Source: Leptospira perolatii
GTDB lineage: Bacteria; Spirochaetota; Leptospiria; Leptospirales; Leptospiraceae
Assembly (NCBI RefSeq): GCF_002811875.1
Contig: NZ_NPDZ01000002.1
Location: forward strand, 427,094 to 491,093
Length of the DNA stretch: 64,000 nt
Direction: 5' to 3'
Program-made: the position numbers and the translations under genes
In this document: piece by piece, positions 1 to 11,237 of the stretch
Layout of the letters: each line of letters starts with the position of its first letter
How positions within the stretch are numbered: the first letter of the stretch is position 1
Notes under the pieces: generated by a model
The model's input: the letters and a program-made list of their open reading frames with translations, nothing else
Told to the model about the DNA's origin: nothing
Databases searched by the model: none

Positions 1-2645
1 TGATCCGGGAAAATACCGGAATTCTATCTTACTTTCGAAAACGACCACTTTTGATTTTTACGGATCCAAATGGAGTTAGGGAAAGGCTTGTTCAGTTGAA
101 AAGGGAGTACGACACTCTCTATGAAAAAAGAAGTACAGAAGTTCTTTGCTCTCCTCCTGAAAATCTGCTTTCTATGGGACAGGAATTCGACGCGATCCAG
201 AATCTGGAAGGAGTATCTTTCTCCCAGCTTCCTCCTGCAAAGGATAGAGATTTCTCTTCGCCTCTAAAAGAAACTCCCGGCTTTAAAGGAAAGATACGAG
301 AAGTTCGGGAAAAGATTCGGCAGCTGAGAGAAGAGAGCGGCTGGAGAATCCTGCTCACTTCTTCCTTCGAAGCTCAGACGAAAAGATTGCAGGGTCTATT
401 CGAGAAAGAAGGAATTCGTCTTTTAAATTCCGAAAACGGAGAGCCAAAGCCTATCGAGTTTCCTAAAATTTCCGCCTCGGACTCTGACGATCTGTTTTTG
501 GTAGTTTCCGAAATCAGAAACGGGTTTGTTTGGGAAGAGCAGAAACTTTTGATACTTTCCGAAAACGATATATTCGGAAGAGAGTATAAAAGAAAAACTA
601 GATTTAAAAAACAAAGTAGCAAGGCGATCCAAAGCTTCCTGGATCTGAAGGAAGGGGACCACGTCGTTCATGTCAATCACGGTGTGGGTAAGTTCGTAAA
701 GATCGAAAGAGTGAACGCTGGAGGAAAGGAAAGGGATTTTCTAAAATTAGAATATCATGGAGGCGATTCTCTTTTTGTTCCCTTGGACCAAATTTCGCTC
801 GTACAACGGTACGTAGGCGGGACCGAAAGACCAAGGCTTGATAGTCTAGGAAAGAGCACCTGGAAAAAGACAAAAGAAAGGGTGCAAAAGGCGGTAGAAG
901 GCCTCGCGGAAGATCTCGTAAAAATGTATTCGAACAGAATCAAGCTGCAAGGATACTCTTTTCCTCCGGATACGATTTATCAGGAAGAGTTCGAGGCGGA
1001 ATTTGAATACGAAGAAACACCGGATCAGATAGACGCAATCGAAGCGGTCAAAAAGGATCTGGAATCTCCAAGGCCCATGGATCGACTGATTTGCGGAGAT
1101 GTGGGCTACGGAAAAACAGAAGTCGCGATTCGTGCGGCTTTCAAGGTTTCTATGGCGGGACGTCAGAGCATGCTTTTGGCTCCCACTACAATCCTTGCAT
1201 TACAACATTATAATACTTTTAAAAAGAGATTCGAAAATTATCCGATTCGTGTGGAACTGGTATCTAGGCTAAAGACCGCCGGCGAGATCCGAAAGACTTT
1301 GGCGGATTTTTCCGCCGGAAAGGTGGATATGGTGATCGGAACACACGCGATTTTGTCTTCATCGGTTCACCCGAAAAATCTAGGCTTGTTAATCATCGAC
1401 GAAGAGCAAAGGTTCGGTGTGAATCATAAGGAATCCATTAAGAAAATAAAGAATCTCGTCGACGTGCTTACTTTGACTGCGACTCCGATTCCTAGAACTT
1501 TGCACATGGCATTGACTGGGATTCGGGAGCTGTCGATTATTGCAACTCCTCCCAAAAATAGGCAAAGCGTAGAAACCTATGTTTTAGAAGAGGACGACGA
1601 TCTGGTTCGAGATGCGATTCGAAGAGAACTGGAAAGACACGGACAAGTATTCTATCTTTATAATAGAGTGGAATCTATTGAAAGAGAAACTAAATACTTA
1701 AATGAACTAGTACCGGAAGCATCAATCGGTGTGTTGCACGGACAAATGACCGAAGACGAGATCGAAGAGACTCTACTCGATTTTTACGGACGAAAGTACG
1801 ATATCCTAGTTACCACAACGATTATAGAATCCGGCATAGATATTCCGAATGTAAACACTCTTTTGATCAAAAGAGCGGATCTATTCGGACTTTCTCAACT
1901 CTATCAGATTCGAGGTAGAGTCGGACGAAGCGACCGAAAGGCGTATGCCTATCTGCTGCTGCCTAGAGACAGAGTGGTTACGGAAGACGCAGAAAAACGG
2001 CTCAATACAATTTATGAGTACCAAGAGTTAGGTTCAGGATTCAAAGTCGCCATGAGAGATCTAGAGATCCGTGGAGCAGGGAACCTTCTCGGCAAAGAGC
2101 AATCCGGCGATATTATGGAAGTAGGATTCGATTTGTATGTCCGAATGTTAGAAGAAGCGATCGCGAAAATCAAAGGCGAGGAGATTCCGATTGAAGTCAG
2201 AACAGCGATCAACTTGGAAACCAATTTCTTCATTCCGGAATCTTACATTGCGGATACTAGACAAAAAATAGAATTCTACAAAAGACTAGAGGGCGCAAGA
2301 GACCTGGCCGAGATCGAAGAGATTACTACGGAAATGACAGATCGATTTGGAGAACCACCGGAAGAAGCAAAGACCTTTTTGTCTCTAGAGAAGATCAGAA
2401 CTCTAGCTTCCTCTTTAGGTTTCGAATCGGTTACGGAAATCGGAGAAGAGATTCGGATGAAATCGGGAGCTCATTTCAGGGGCAACTATGATCAAATTGT
2501 AAAGTTAATTTCTGCAAAGGTAGGTCTGACTATGAATCCGAGGGAACCGAACGTTCTGCTCTACAGACCGGGCAAAGCCTCCCAAAAGGAAAAACTCTCG
2601 AATCTGGTTTACCTATTGACCGAGATGCAGCCTGAGAAAAAGTAA
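1..2645 (+). CDS. mfd: Transcription-repair coupling factor Mfd (5' end outside window)
   Basis: Mfd is an ATP-driven translocase that removes RNA polymerase stalled at DNA lesions and recruits the UvrABC excision machinery. The reading frame is open from base 3 with no stop, so the gene begins upstream; about 880 codons are present against about 1150 in the family, so most of the UvrB-homology part of the N-terminus is missing. Visible are the RNAP-interacting CarD-like segment (GDHVVHVNHGVGKF at about residue 203 counted from base 51), Walker A (GDVGYGKTE), the DEEQ box, the GTHAIL and TATPIPRTL motifs of the RecG/Mfd helicase core, the QIRGRVGRS motif VI and the C-terminal TRCF domain. The TTG at 51 is an internal codon, not the real start. 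A lipoprotein gene follows after 48 bases. Confidence 0.97.
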   Translation, partial: IRENTGILSYFRKRPLLIFTDPNGVRERLVQLKREYDTLYEKRSTEVLCSPPENLLSMGQEFDAIQNLEGVSFSQLPPAKDRDFSSPLKETPGFKGKIREVREKIRQLREESGWRILLTSSFEAQTKRLQGLFEKEGIRLLNSENGEPKPIEFPKISASDSDDLFLVVSEIRNGFVWEEQKLLILSENDIFGREYKRKTRFKKQSSKAIQSFLDLKEGDHVVHVNHGVGKFVKIERVNAGGKERDFLKLEYHGGDSLFVPLDQISLVQRYVGGTERPRLDSLGKSTWKKTKERVQKAVEGLAEDLVKMYSNRIKLQGYSFPPDTIYQEEFEAEFEYEETPDQIDAIEAVKKDLESPRPMDRLICGDVGYGKTEVAIRAAFKVSMAGRQSMLLAPTTILALQHYNTFKKRFENYPIRVELVSRLKTAGEIRKTLADFSAGKVDMVIGTHAILSSSVHPKNLGLLIIDEEQRFGVNHKESIKKIKNLVDVLTLTATPIPRTLHMALTGIRELSIIATPPKNRQSVETYVLEEDDDLVRDAIRRELERHGQVFYLYNRVESIERETKYLNELVPEASIGVLHGQMTEDEIEETLLDFYGRKYDILVTTTIIESGIDIPNVNTLLIKRADLFGLSQLYQIRGRVGRSDRKAYAYLLLPRDRVVTEDAEKRLNTIYEYQELGSGFKVAMRDLEIRGAGNLLGKEQSGDIMEVGFDLYVRMLEEAIAKIKGEEIPIEVRTAINLETNFFIPESYIADTRQKIEFYKRLEGARDLAEIEEITTEMTDRFGEPPEEAKTFLSLEKIRTLASSLGFESVTEIGEEIRMKSGAHFRGNYDQIVKLISAKVGLTMNPREPNVLLYRPGKASQKEKLSNLVYLLTEMQPEKK

Positions 2646-2693
2646 TGGACGTGTCAAGGGCAGTCCCTACTTTTTGATCAGGAAATTCCATAA

Positions 2694-3380
2694 ATGAAAC
2701 GCGTATTTGTTGTAATTACATTCTTCATAGCAACCTTCTTTCAAATCGGATGCGGCGATGGATCGCCGGTCATCGAGTCCCTAGACGGAACAAAGATCAC
2801 TGTTAAGAATTTCGAAAAATCTTACGAAACCGCCATCGATACCTTAAGCCGTACACAAAACATAGAAAAGAAAAACATCCTGGAGTTTATCTCGAAAGAC
2901 GCAGCGGAAGTTCCTGAACAAATGCGTCCTTTGAGAGACGAGTTTCAGAAAAAAACGTTCTACGATCGTTATCGTCAGATGCTGATGATCAAAATCGTCG
3001 CAGACAAAAACGGATTCACCAAAAGAGCAGATATTAAGGAAATCTTAAAGTTCCAAGAGATGCAATTGATTTCGAATCTTTACATTGCAGAACAAATCGA
3101 AAGCAAATTGAAGATCACGGAAGAAGAAGCCCAAGCAGAGTGCCAGGAGTTGCGCAAACGCAACGCAGAAGTGAACGCACTTCCGATTGATCGTTGTTTG
3201 CTGCTCGCGAGAGCTCAGATTAAGAGCCGCAGATCCGTGGAAGTTTATCCAAAAGTTTTGGAGCGCGTAAAAGAAGGCGTGACTATCAAGCATAACGATA
3301 AGTTTGATTTGGAAGCTTATTTGAATACTAAGATCGTGCTTCCTGAGTCGGAGGAAAACAAGTCCTCCGAAGGAAAATAA
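2694..3380 (+). CDS. Lipoprotein with parvulin/SurA N-terminal-like domain
   Basis: The 228-residue product starts with a lipoprotein signal peptide (MKRVFVVITFFIATFFQIGC, lipobox IGC, Cys20). The mature N-terminus (SPVIESLDGTKITVKNFEKSYE) has the pattern seen at the start of SurA/PpiC-type periplasmic chaperones. The rest is predicted mostly helical and charged, and I see no rotamase domain, so it may be a chaperone-like protein without isomerase activity. It lies directly downstream of mfd and upstream of uppP on the same strand, which suggests an envelope role. A second, longer protein of the same general type is encoded at 31133-32620. The lipoprotein call is secure; the function is inferred. 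Confidence 0.75.
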   Translation: MKRVFVVITFFIATFFQIGCGDGSPVIESLDGTKITVKNFEKSYETAIDTLSRTQNIEKKNILEFISKDAAEVPEQMRPLRDEFQKKTFYDRYRQMLMIKIVADKNGFTKRADIKEILKFQEMQLISNLYIAEQIESKLKITEEEAQAECQELRKRNAEVNALPIDRCLLLARAQIKSRRSVEVYPKVLERVKEGVTIKHNDKFDLEAYLNTKIVLPESEENKSSEGK

Positions 3381-3401
3381 CGAACACGTTTTAGAGGAAG
3401 T

Positions 3402-4247
3402 TTGGATTCTTTCCTAAACGCTCTTATCCGTAGCGTTATTGAAGCGATTACGGAATTTCTTCCGGTGTCCTCTACAGGGCACCTTTTCCTATTTTCTTCC
3501 TTCTTTCCATTTTCCGGACAAGGAACGGGAGCCGAATTCGACGATCTCTTTGATATCTTTATACAGAGTGGAGCGATTCTTTCTGTCCTGGTTTTATACC
3601 ACCAAAGATTTACCAACCAGATCCGTTTTGGTGTTCGGTATCTTTTGAAAAAGGAAAAGAATCCGGAAGGGATCTTATTCATCTCTCAGATCTTGATCGG
3701 ATGCATTCCGATTTTACTAGCCGGATTCCTATTGAAAGATAAACTTGATACGATCAAAGCAAGGAATGATCTATTGCTGATCCTAGGATCGGCTTGGGTG
3801 GTCGGTGGAATTTTGATCTTGGGATCGGAGGCTTGGTTTCGTAGGAGCTCCCAAAAAAAGCCACCTGAATCTGTGCACTTAAAAGATTCTATACTGATCG
3901 GAATCTTTCAGTGTTTCGCTTTGATTCCAGGAGTTTCTAGGTCCGCGGCCACCATTGTGACCGCACGCTTTCTTGGAAAGGATGCGAAGCACGCAGCTGA
4001 GTTTTCTTTCTTTTTAGCAGTCCCTGTTTTGTTGAGTGCGGGTGCTTATAAACTTTACAAATATAGAAATATCTTGAATGCCGAGAACTTGCCGGTGCTT
4101 GCCTTTGGATTTCTGGCTTCCTTTTTACTTTGCATTTTGGTAATTCGGCTCTTTATAAAATACGTTCAGTCCCATACTTTCGACGTATTCGGTGTTTACC
4201 GGATCCTTTTAGGGCTTTGCGTCATTGCATTCTACAAATTAAATTGA
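3402..4247 (+). CDS. uppP: Undecaprenyl-diphosphatase UppP (BacA)
   Basis: UppP is an integral membrane phosphatase that converts undecaprenyl pyrophosphate to undecaprenyl phosphate, recycling the lipid carrier for peptidoglycan and surface polysaccharides. At 281 residues it has normal family length. It carries the family signatures [11 protein letters not shown] near residue 18 and [10 protein letters not shown] near residue 176, plus about seven or eight hydrophobic segments. The start is a TTG at 3402 preceded by a GAGGAAG ribosome-binding site; no ATG lies closer to the conserved N-terminus. It sits 21 bases after the lipoprotein gene and 25 before lptD, so it is likely part of one envelope transcription unit. 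Confidence 0.95.
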   Translation: MDSFLNALIRSVIEAITEFLPVSSTGHLFLFSSFFPFSGQGTGAEFDDLFDIFIQSGAILSVLVLYHQRFTNQIRFGVRYLLKKEKNPEGILFISQILIGCIPILLAGFLLKDKLDTIKARNDLLLILGSAWVVGGILILGSEAWFRRSSQKKPPESVHLKDSILIGIFQCFALIPGVSRSAATIVTARFLGKDAKHAAEFSFFLAVPVLLSAGAYKLYKYRNILNAENLPVLAFGFLASFLLCILVIRLFIKYVQSHTFDVFGVYRILLGLCVIAFYKLN

Positions 4248-4272
4248 TGCAGGCCTGAGCGGAACGGATATT

Positions 4273-7236
4273 TTGACTCTGATCAGAATGCGTCACTGGC
4301 TCCGCACAATCACAATTGCTCTTCTACTTCCTTGTGGGATGTGGGCTCAGTCCGCGGATCCGCCATTTCCGTTTCCTAGCTCCGAATCCAAGGAAGAAGA
4401 CCAACCTAAAACGATTACCAAAACTCGGAATCGATTGCTCCAAAAGTCCATCGAAAATTTGACCGAACGGGAAGTGGACGAGCAGCTCGAAAACCTAGGA
4501 CTTTCTAAAGAAGGCTCTATTTATACTCGCCGGAAAAGATTGAAGGCCGCGCTAGAAGAAGCGGAGCAAACTGCGCAGCCTGAAGTCAATCTGCCCCAGG
4601 CTCCCAAGAAGGACCTCCCACTCGTCATTGAAAATGCAGCTGAGGGAGAGCTGGTTCGCGTCGACAAAACAAAGGGCGGGGTTCTCGTATTGAGAGGTCG
4701 GGTTCGCCTAAAACTTAGGAGCGGAGTTTTAGAAGCCGAAACCATTTCGGTCGACGCAGATAGACAAGAGATTTATGCGGAAGGCGGGATCAAGTTCAAC
4801 GACGGAAGAGCAAAGATCGAGGGAGATAAGTTCATATACGACTACAAGTTAGATAAAGGAGTCGTTTATCATACCAAGGGATCTATTGCACCGGCATACT
4901 TCTTTGGAGAAAAGATCAAAAAGTTAGATGATAAAAGATACATGCTGGAAATGGGGTATTTCACGGCGTGTAACGCAGAAAAACCTCATTATTCTTTCAA
5001 AGTAAGTAAGGTAGTTGTTTACGAGGACAAGACGGTACTCGCCACGAATGTCCGTTACCAGGTAGGAAGCACGACTGTATTCTGGTTACCTGTATTATAT
5101 AATAGTAATTTAGGAAACGGTTGGTTGACCCAGGCTGGAAAGAATAATACCCAAGGGTTCTTTTTGCAGAATTCCTATCAATGGTCGGTGATCCCTTCCT
5201 GGTCATTGGCTCCGATGGGTTACAAGTTCCGAGCAGATTTTTACGAAAAAACCGGACAGGCGTTTCAGCTCGAAATGTGGAAGCAATCTCAAAGTTTGAA
5301 TTACTTGATCGATGTAGGCTACGCAAACCACAAGAATTATCAGATTACGAACGCATTCGAGGATAGGTTTAGAAACTTAGGATTGGGAACGACCGCGGTT
5401 ACGAATCAAGTAGATAGAGGCGAATTGATTCCTAACTCCGGATTGCCCTACCGAAAAATCGGAGAGGACACAGAGCCTTGGTGGAAGGCGAGGATATTTC
5501 TAAATTCAAAAACCTATAATACGGAAAAAGACGTCACCCGGAACATCTCTCTCCAGTATGAAAATTACTCCAACAGGCTTTTTGAATATGAGTACGGAAA
5601 TAGATACCAGCCTAACAACTCTTTGAATTCTTTATATACTTTCCGAGATGTCCGATATGGTTATATCCGGAACACTTTAGAATGGAAGTTGGATTACGCC
5701 GAAAACAGGGGAGATCTTTCCGTAAACGTCAATATGAAGAGGAACATGCTCTTCTATCTGTTGACACCGCAGGATAAGTCTGGCTATTTTCCTACTGTAG
5801 ATGTCTTGCCTTCCGTAACGGTCAAAAATTCCTCCGAGATCGGAAGACTACCTTATTTTGATGCGCCGGTGTATTGGGACGTTTATTTGACAAATACCTT
5901 ACTCAGATTTTATGGAGCACCGGTTCGAGAAAAGTTAAGGGTCGCCGCTCCAAACGGAAGCTACGAAGACCCTTTCGGAGATTATAAAGAAAATCTACTC
6001 AGAACCCAAACATTTATACAAGGTGAAACAGGGTTCCGGACTGCTATGAGTCTGGGCAGCTACGTTTCGTTTTCTCCGAACGTTTATTACGGAGCTAAAA
6101 AACAATCTGCCACCTTACCGACCTCAGGTGGAACGACTCCTGCGAGTTTTACTTCTTTGGAAAGATACTTGGCGAGAGAGAGCTACCAGTACATTCGCAC
6201 GAACACGAATCTTAGAATTGGAGCACCTGTTTTTTTCTTTAATGCAACTTATCGCAAATTAGAAGCTGAGAAACCGGAGCTTCAGGATCCGGTGCTTATG
6301 AAGAACCGACAACACGAAGTGGAACTTTCCCTGGAAAGTTATGCGTTCGAGAATTTTGAAATTTCTTTGAGATCCATCCGCGACCTCAGAAATTTTTCCC
6401 CGGATTATCAACCTCAGCCTACGAACAAGGAAAGATGGTATTTTACTGTCTTAAGATTTTCAGGATACGTGGACTTTTTGGAAGGGTTCAGAAAAAGAAA
6501 GGCTACTTTGCTGGAAAGGAAGAGGAGCTTTTTTACCGGAATCTTCGTAAATAACGATTTCGTTTATCACACGCCGCTCGGAAAGCCTTTGTCCAATAAC
6601 CTAACTTTGTCCTATAAGCTGGGAGGGTTCCGATTCCCTTTAATTCGTTATATCCGAGAATTGGAGGCCGGAGGAACTTGGTACCACGTGTACTCTGCTC
6701 CGGCAGTGGACAATTATCGAATATTCATAAAAGCGAATATTGACATTAACAGATTCCTAGGATTCGAATCCGAGCTGGATTCAAGGGTGACCGAGCCTTG
6801 GAGATACACCGGACAAACGGATAACTACTATTATAACCGTTACGTTTTGGGTCAAGATCCCACTGCACCGTTTACCACTATGAATGGAACTCCTACAAGT
6901 TTCGGTCAGGATATTGTAAACGGAACCGGCTTAAACGGACAGCAGAGCAGACAAACTACTGCTTTGAATATAAACAGGTTTATGGGGATTTTAAGATATA
7001 ATCTACACACGTGGAATTTTAGATTGGGATATAGTATGGACTTGAGGGGAGTTCCAGGTGGAACTAACGCTTCTAGCCAGGTGACCTTTTATGACCAATC
7101 CGTATTTTTTTCCGTTTCCTTGACGGACTTTACCCTTGGTCAGGAAGATACTTCTCAGCTAACGAGGGTAAGATTGTTCCGATTCAGGAAAAGGCCGTTT
7201 CAGTCGGGATATACGGAGGGCGTAAGCTCGCAGTAA
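4273..7236 (+). CDS. lptD: LPS-assembly outer membrane protein LptD (OstA/Imp)
   Basis: LptD is the outer-membrane beta-barrel of the Lpt machine that inserts lipopolysaccharide into the outer leaflet. The 987-residue product has a signal peptide ([21 protein letters not shown] from the internal ATG at 4288), then a charged segment with a SAP-like helical motif (about residues 62-93), an OstA-type beta-jellyroll (about 127-215, with alternating short strands such as [17 protein letters not shown]), and a long C-terminal region of aromatic-rich beta strands. The start is TTG 4273 or ATG 4288; both leave the signal peptide intact. It is longer than the E. coli protein (about 784 residues). Its neighbours uppP and a sugar transferase fit surface-glycan assembly. 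Confidence 0.88.
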   Translation: MTLIRMRHWLRTITIALLLPCGMWAQSADPPFPFPSSESKEEDQPKTITKTRNRLLQKSIENLTEREVDEQLENLGLSKEGSIYTRRKRLKAALEEAEQTAQPEVNLPQAPKKDLPLVIENAAEGELVRVDKTKGGVLVLRGRVRLKLRSGVLEAETISVDADRQEIYAEGGIKFNDGRAKIEGDKFIYDYKLDKGVVYHTKGSIAPAYFFGEKIKKLDDKRYMLEMGYFTACNAEKPHYSFKVSKVVVYEDKTVLATNVRYQVGSTTVFWLPVLYNSNLGNGWLTQAGKNNTQGFFLQNSYQWSVIPSWSLAPMGYKFRADFYEKTGQAFQLEMWKQSQSLNYLIDVGYANHKNYQITNAFEDRFRNLGLGTTAVTNQVDRGELIPNSGLPYRKIGEDTEPWWKARIFLNSKTYNTEKDVTRNISLQYENYSNRLFEYEYGNRYQPNNSLNSLYTFRDVRYGYIRNTLEWKLDYAENRGDLSVNVNMKRNMLFYLLTPQDKSGYFPTVDVLPSVTVKNSSEIGRLPYFDAPVYWDVYLTNTLLRFYGAPVREKLRVAAPNGSYEDPFGDYKENLLRTQTFIQGETGFRTAMSLGSYVSFSPNVYYGAKKQSATLPTSGGTTPASFTSLERYLARESYQYIRTNTNLRIGAPVFFFNATYRKLEAEKPELQDPVLMKNRQHEVELSLESYAFENFEISLRSIRDLRNFSPDYQPQPTNKERWYFTVLRFSGYVDFLEGFRKRKATLLERKRSFFTGIFVNNDFVYHTPLGKPLSNNLTLSYKLGGFRFPLIRYIRELEAGGTWYHVYSAPAVDNYRIFIKANIDINRFLGFESELDSRVTEPWRYTGQTDNYYYNRYVLGQDPTAPFTTMNGTPTSFGQDIVNGTGLNGQQSRQTTALNINRFMGILRYNLHTWNFRLGYSMDLRGVPGGTNASSQVTFYDQSVFFSVSLTDFTLGQEDTSQLTRVRLFRFRKRPFQSGYTEGVSSQ

Positions 7237-7243
7237 GAATATT

Positions 7244-8659
7244 ATGTTAAAAGAAAGAAGCCAAACTTTTAAACTGCTTTTCGTTTCTCTAGACTTTATC
7301 TTTTCGTTGGGAAGCTGCGTATTTGCATATTTTCTAAGATTCTATATTTTGGATCCGAGTGGAGTGGATCGACTCTATATCGATTTGCAAGGTTATATAA
7401 TTCTTTCCCTTGCACTTTCTTTTATCCAGATATCAGTCTATCTTTCTATAGATCTGTATCATCCTCGCAGAGGCTTGTCCTTTGCGGATGAGTTTTTGCC
7501 GATTTTCGGAGGAGTCTTTTTAAACTTATTGATCGTTTTATCCGTGCTCTTCTTTTTCCGCGGAGATTTCGGTAGCGAGAGATTTTCCAGATCCTTCATA
7601 CTTGCATTTGCAGGAACCAATATATTTTCGATCTCCTTTTTGCATTTCATAACAAGACAGATCCTAAGGTATATGCGAAAAAAAGGATATAACCTCCGCA
7701 GAGTACTCGTGATCGGAATTCGGGAAACTGCTTCCAGATTCGCGGACTCGGTACAAAGACATCAGATTTACGGGTACCAAATCGTTGGCTATGTCGGAGG
7801 AGAGGAGTCTAAGCCGATCCGAAAGGAAATGAAAATACTAGGAAAGGCTAAAAAGTTCGAAAAGATTTTACTCGAAGTCAAGCCGGATCTGGTTGTCTAT
7901 GCGATGGGACATACCGAAGGTGATTTTCTACAAAACGTATTAGATTCTTGTGATACAGAAGGAATTGATCTAAAAGTAATTCCGGGATTTCAAGAGTTCA
8001 TAAAGGCGAAAGGTAGAGTCGATGAGATGGACGGGTTGCCCGTCATTTCCATCCGTAATATTCCGATTCGCCTGGGTTATAACAGATTTTTAAAGCGGAT
8101 TTTCGATATCGCCTTCTCGCTCGCGTTTATTACTTTATTTTCCCCGTTTTATCTGCTGATGGCGCTGGCGATCAAACTCACTTCTGCTGGACCGATTTTC
8201 TATTTTCAAGAGAGAGTGGGTTTGGATAGTAAAAGCTTCAATATGTTCAAATTCAGGACCATGGTCACTCAAGAAAAGTCTCAGTCGGAGACCACTTGGA
8301 CGGTCCAGAATGATCCTAGGGTCACCAAAATTGGTAAGATCCTCAGAAAGCTCTCCCTTGACGAAACTCCTCAGTTTTTTAATGTGCTCTTGGGAGATAT
8401 GTCCGTGGTCGGACCCCGTCCGGAAAGACCACATTTTGTAGAAAAGTTCAAAAGCGATCATCGCCATTATATGAGAAGGCACGCTGTCAAAGCCGGTATT
8501 ACCGGCCTCGCCCAGGTAAAGGGTCTGAGAGGCGATACCTCGATTGAAGAAAGGATCGCGGCCGATATCTACTATATAGAGAATTGGACATTCTGGTTGG
8601 ATATCAAGATCATTCTACTGACTCCGTTCAAGGGAGTAATGGATAAGAATGCGTATTAA
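7244..8659 (+). CDS. Polyprenyl-phosphate glycosyl-1-phosphate transferase (WcaJ/WbaP type)
   Basis: Enzymes of this type transfer a hexose-1-phosphate from a nucleotide sugar to undecaprenyl phosphate, the first step of exopolysaccharide or O-antigen repeat synthesis. The 471-residue protein has four N-terminal membrane segments, a nucleotide-binding-like middle domain ([19 protein letters not shown], about residue 153), one further membrane segment near residue 290, and the C-terminal bacterial sugar transferase domain with [29 protein letters not shown] and [10 protein letters not shown] motifs. It starts at ATG 7244, 8 bases after lptD. The substrate sugar cannot be told from sequence. 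Confidence 0.92.
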   Translation: MLKERSQTFKLLFVSLDFIFSLGSCVFAYFLRFYILDPSGVDRLYIDLQGYIILSLALSFIQISVYLSIDLYHPRRGLSFADEFLPIFGGVFLNLLIVLSVLFFFRGDFGSERFSRSFILAFAGTNIFSISFLHFITRQILRYMRKKGYNLRRVLVIGIRETASRFADSVQRHQIYGYQIVGYVGGEESKPIRKEMKILGKAKKFEKILLEVKPDLVVYAMGHTEGDFLQNVLDSCDTEGIDLKVIPGFQEFIKAKGRVDEMDGLPVISIRNIPIRLGYNRFLKRIFDIAFSLAFITLFSPFYLLMALAIKLTSAGPIFYFQERVGLDSKSFNMFKFRTMVTQEKSQSETTWTVQNDPRVTKIGKILRKLSLDETPQFFNVLLGDMSVVGPRPERPHFVEKFKSDHRHYMRRHAVKAGITGLAQVKGLRGDTSIEERIAADIYYIENWTFWLDIKIILLTPFKGVMDKNAY

Positions 8660-8680
8660 TTGGAAGGGAGATGCTACCCA

Positions 8681-8971
8681 ATGAATCTAAACGAAGATTC
8701 GCTGAACAAAATCGCTGAGCTTGCTAGATTAAAGATTTCTAAAGAAGAAGTCGGATCTTTTCTGGGAGATTTTAATAAAGTACTAAATTACGTGGATACG
8801 ATTAAGGAGTTGGACGTTAGTTCCATTTCCGAAGATGATTTGATACCGAATCATGAAAATTCATTTCGTCCTGATGCAATTCAGGAGGGTTTAACTCGAA
8901 AGGAAATCGAATCCTTTGCTCCTACTTTTCAAAACGGATATTTTATCGTTCCTAAGGTGATCGAGACATGA
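8681..8971 (+). CDS. gatC: Asp-tRNA(Asn)/Glu-tRNA(Gln) amidotransferase subunit C
   Basis: GatC is the small scaffold subunit that holds GatA and GatB together in the amidotransferase, which makes Gln-tRNA(Gln) and/or Asn-tRNA(Asn) by transamidation. The 96-residue product has the family pattern: an N-terminal [11 protein letters not shown] helix, [16 protein letters not shown], and a C-terminal FIVPKVIE. The ATG at 8681 is preferred over the in-frame TTG at 8660 because GGAAGGGAG lies about 10 bases upstream of it and the protein then begins as the family does. The end overlaps gatA by 4 bases. Since asnS is present in this window (20361), Gln-tRNA formation is the likelier need. Confidence 0.93.
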   Translation: MNLNEDSLNKIAELARLKISKEEVGSFLGDFNKVLNYVDTIKELDVSSISEDDLIPNHENSFRPDAIQEGLTRKEIESFAPTFQNGYFIVPKVIET

Positions 8972-10431
8972 AATCTCTTTGGAAATTGAAGTATTCGGAA
9001 ATCAAAAAAGGTTTAAATTCGGGGGAATTTACTCCGACTGAAGTTGCGAAGTCGCTCATCGAAAGGATAGAAACTTTTGATTCTAAAGTGCAAGCATTCC
9101 TGGCCCTGGAAAAGGATTCTATCTTAAAGGCGGCGGAAGAAAGTACGCAACGAAGAAAATCCGGCAAGGCGCTTTCTGAATTTGACGGAATTCCGATCGG
9201 AATCAAAGATAATATTTGTATCAAAGATACAATCACGTCTTGCGCTTCCAAGATATTAGAAAATTATAAATCACCTTTTTCGGCTACCGTGGTCGAGAGA
9301 CTGTTAGCAAAGGGATTTGTACTATTTCCTAGGGCGAATATGGACGAGTTCGCGATGGGTTCTTCCACTGAAAATTCTGCCTATCAAGTAACCAAAAATC
9401 CGTTCGATATTTCTAGAATTCCCGGTGGATCTTCGGGAGGATCTGCAGCCGCGGTTGCGGCTTCCATGGTTCCGGTGGCTTTGGGATCCGATACCGGAGG
9501 ATCGATTCGTCAGCCGGCTTCTCTCTGCGGGATATTCGGATTGAAGCCTACTTACGGAACTGTTTCTAGATACGGTCTGGTTGCTTACGCATCTAGCTTG
9601 GACCAAATCGGGCCGCTTTCGAACGATATCCAAGGAGTGATCGATATTCATTCCATCATTTCTGGAAAAGATTCGAAAGATGCGACTTCCAGAAATCTGT
9701 CTCACTTTGAGCCTAATCAGTTGCCAGCATTAGATATTTCTAAACTTCGGATCGGAGTAATGAAACTAGGTCCTGAAATAGAGCCGGACGTTGCCAGCGC
9801 TTATCAATCTACGTTAAAAGAATTGGAAGCAAAGGGAGCCAAGCTCATAGAATTGGATTTTTCTAAATTGAGCTATTCGATTCCGATCTACTATATTATC
9901 GCGACTGCGGAATGTTCCTCTAACTTGTCCAGATTCGATGGAATCAGATTCGGTGTCAGAAAGGATCCTACCGGAAAGCTGGAAGACTTGTTTGTAGCGA
10001 GTCGCAGTGAAGGATTCGGCAAGGAAGTAAAAAGGAGAATTCTACTCGGTACATTCTCGCTATCTGCAGGATATTACGACGCTTATTACGGAAGGGCGCA
10101 GAAGGCAAGGGCTTTAATCCGTAAAGAGTACGAAGGATTCTTTACCAAGGTAGACTTGATTTTACAGCCAACTTCTCCGACCACAGCGTTTAAAGTGGGA
10201 GAAAAGACCGGAGATCCGATCCAAATGTATAAGGCGGATATTTTGACTACTTCGGTCAATCTTGCTGGAGTTCCTGCGCTTTCCCTACCGATTGGAAAGG
10301 ACTCCAAAGGATTGCCGATTGGTTTGCAGGTCACCGCATCCGAATTAGGCGAAGCTAAGATTTTTGCCTTAGCAAAAGAGCTGTCTTCCTGGGATCAAAC
10401 GAAAGTGGAGTTACCCGAAAAGATAGGATGA
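8968..10431 (+). CDS. gatA: Glutamyl-tRNA(Gln) amidotransferase subunit A
   Basis: GatA is the glutaminase subunit that releases ammonia used to amidate misacylated tRNA. The 487-residue protein shows the amidase signature: Lys in [10 protein letters not shown] (about residue 78), the glycine/serine-rich [14 protein letters not shown], and the catalytic [12 protein letters not shown] stretch, giving the Ser-cisSer-Lys triad. ATG 8968 overlaps the gatC stop (ATGA), indicating translational coupling, and the 3' end overlaps hisF by 4 bases. gatB is not in the window, so the three subunits are not encoded together here. Confidence 0.97.
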   Translation: MKSLWKLKYSEIKKGLNSGEFTPTEVAKSLIERIETFDSKVQAFLALEKDSILKAAEESTQRRKSGKALSEFDGIPIGIKDNICIKDTITSCASKILENYKSPFSATVVERLLAKGFVLFPRANMDEFAMGSSTENSAYQVTKNPFDISRIPGGSSGGSAAAVAASMVPVALGSDTGGSIRQPASLCGIFGLKPTYGTVSRYGLVAYASSLDQIGPLSNDIQGVIDIHSIISGKDSKDATSRNLSHFEPNQLPALDISKLRIGVMKLGPEIEPDVASAYQSTLKELEAKGAKLIELDFSKLSYSIPIYYIIATAECSSNLSRFDGIRFGVRKDPTGKLEDLFVASRSEGFGKEVKRRILLGTFSLSAGYYDAYYGRAQKARALIRKEYEGFFTKVDLILQPTSPTTAFKVGEKTGDPIQMYKADILTTSVNLAGVPALSLPIGKDSKGLPIGLQVTASELGEAKIFALAKELSSWDQTKVELPEKIG

Positions 10432-11195
10432 GCGAGCTAACCGCAAGAATCATTCCTTGCTTGGATATCAAGGCGGGGAGAGTCGTAAAGGGTGTACAAT
10501 TCGTAAACCTGGTGGATGCAGGAGATCCTGTGGAATCCGCCATCGCGTATGAACAGAGTCTTGCGGATGAACTTTGCTTTTTGGACATTACTGCGTCTAG
10601 CGATAAAAGAGAGATCCTCATTCACCTCGTGGAAGAAATTGCAGAAAGGATCTTTATTCCGTTTACTGTTGGCGGAGGGATTCGTTCTTTAGAGGACGTA
10701 AAGGCAGTACTCGAAAAAGGCGCGGATAAGGTTTCGATCAACACTGCGGCTTTCCAGGACTCGGACTTATTGTTAGCTTCTTCGGAGATTTACGGTTCTC
10801 AGTGTATTGTATGCGCGATCGATGTCAAATTTCATAAAGAAAGGAATCGATACGAAGTATATCTTCACGGGGGACGAACCGAAACCGGAAGAGAGGCATT
10901 GGATTGGGGAAAAGAGGCCCAGGAAAAAGGGGCAGGGGAAATTTTGCTGACCTCGATGGACCGAGATGGAACCAGGAACGGTTTCGATGTGCAACTTTTG
11001 AAATTATTTTCTTCCAACCTAGAGGTTCCAATTATCGCCAGTGGCGGAGCGGGGAATCCGGAGCACATGGTAGAGGCGATTCTCAGGGGAAAAGCCGACG
11101 CAGTGCTCGCGGCTTCCATCTTCCATTTTGGGGAATTCACCATTCGAGAGACCAAAGAAAATCTGAGAGAAATGGGTATAAAAGTAAGACTTTAA
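10428..11195 (+). CDS. hisF: Imidazole glycerol phosphate synthase cyclase subunit HisF
   Basis: HisF is the (beta/alpha)8 synthase subunit that uses ammonia from HisH to make imidazole glycerol phosphate and AICAR in histidine biosynthesis. The 255-residue product has the first catalytic Asp in [14 protein letters not shown], the second in CAIDVK near residue 130, and phosphate-binding loops TVGGGIRS and ASGGAGN. The start overlaps the gatA stop by 4 bases (ATGA), so it is translated as the last gene of a gatC-gatA-hisF unit, an unusual functional mix. Other his genes are not in the window. Confidence 0.97.
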   Translation: MSELTARIIPCLDIKAGRVVKGVQFVNLVDAGDPVESAIAYEQSLADELCFLDITASSDKREILIHLVEEIAERIFIPFTVGGGIRSLEDVKAVLEKGADKVSINTAAFQDSDLLLASSEIYGSQCIVCAIDVKFHKERNRYEVYLHGGRTETGREALDWGKEAQEKGAGEILLTSMDRDGTRNGFDVQLLKLFSSNLEVPIIASGGAGNPEHMVEAILRGKADAVLAASIFHFGEFTIRETKENLREMGIKVRL

Positions 11196-11203
11196 ACTGC
11201 TTT

Positions 11204-11232
11204 ACCTTTTGGAAGAATCTTCTACAAAAGGT
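11204..11232 (+). promoter_or_regulatory. Hairpin overlapping the ribosome-binding site of the 11238 gene
   Basis: ACCTTTTG at 11204-11211 is perfectly complementary to CAAAAGGT at 11225-11232, and the space between holds a second complementary pair, GAAGA (11212-11216) and TCTTC (11218-11222). The 3' arm contains the AAAGG ribosome-binding site and ends five bases before the ATG at 11238. In RNA this would hide the ribosome-binding site. There is no following T-run, so it is not a standard terminator for the gat-hisF unit. Confidence 0.5.
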
Positions 11233-11237
11233 GTCCC

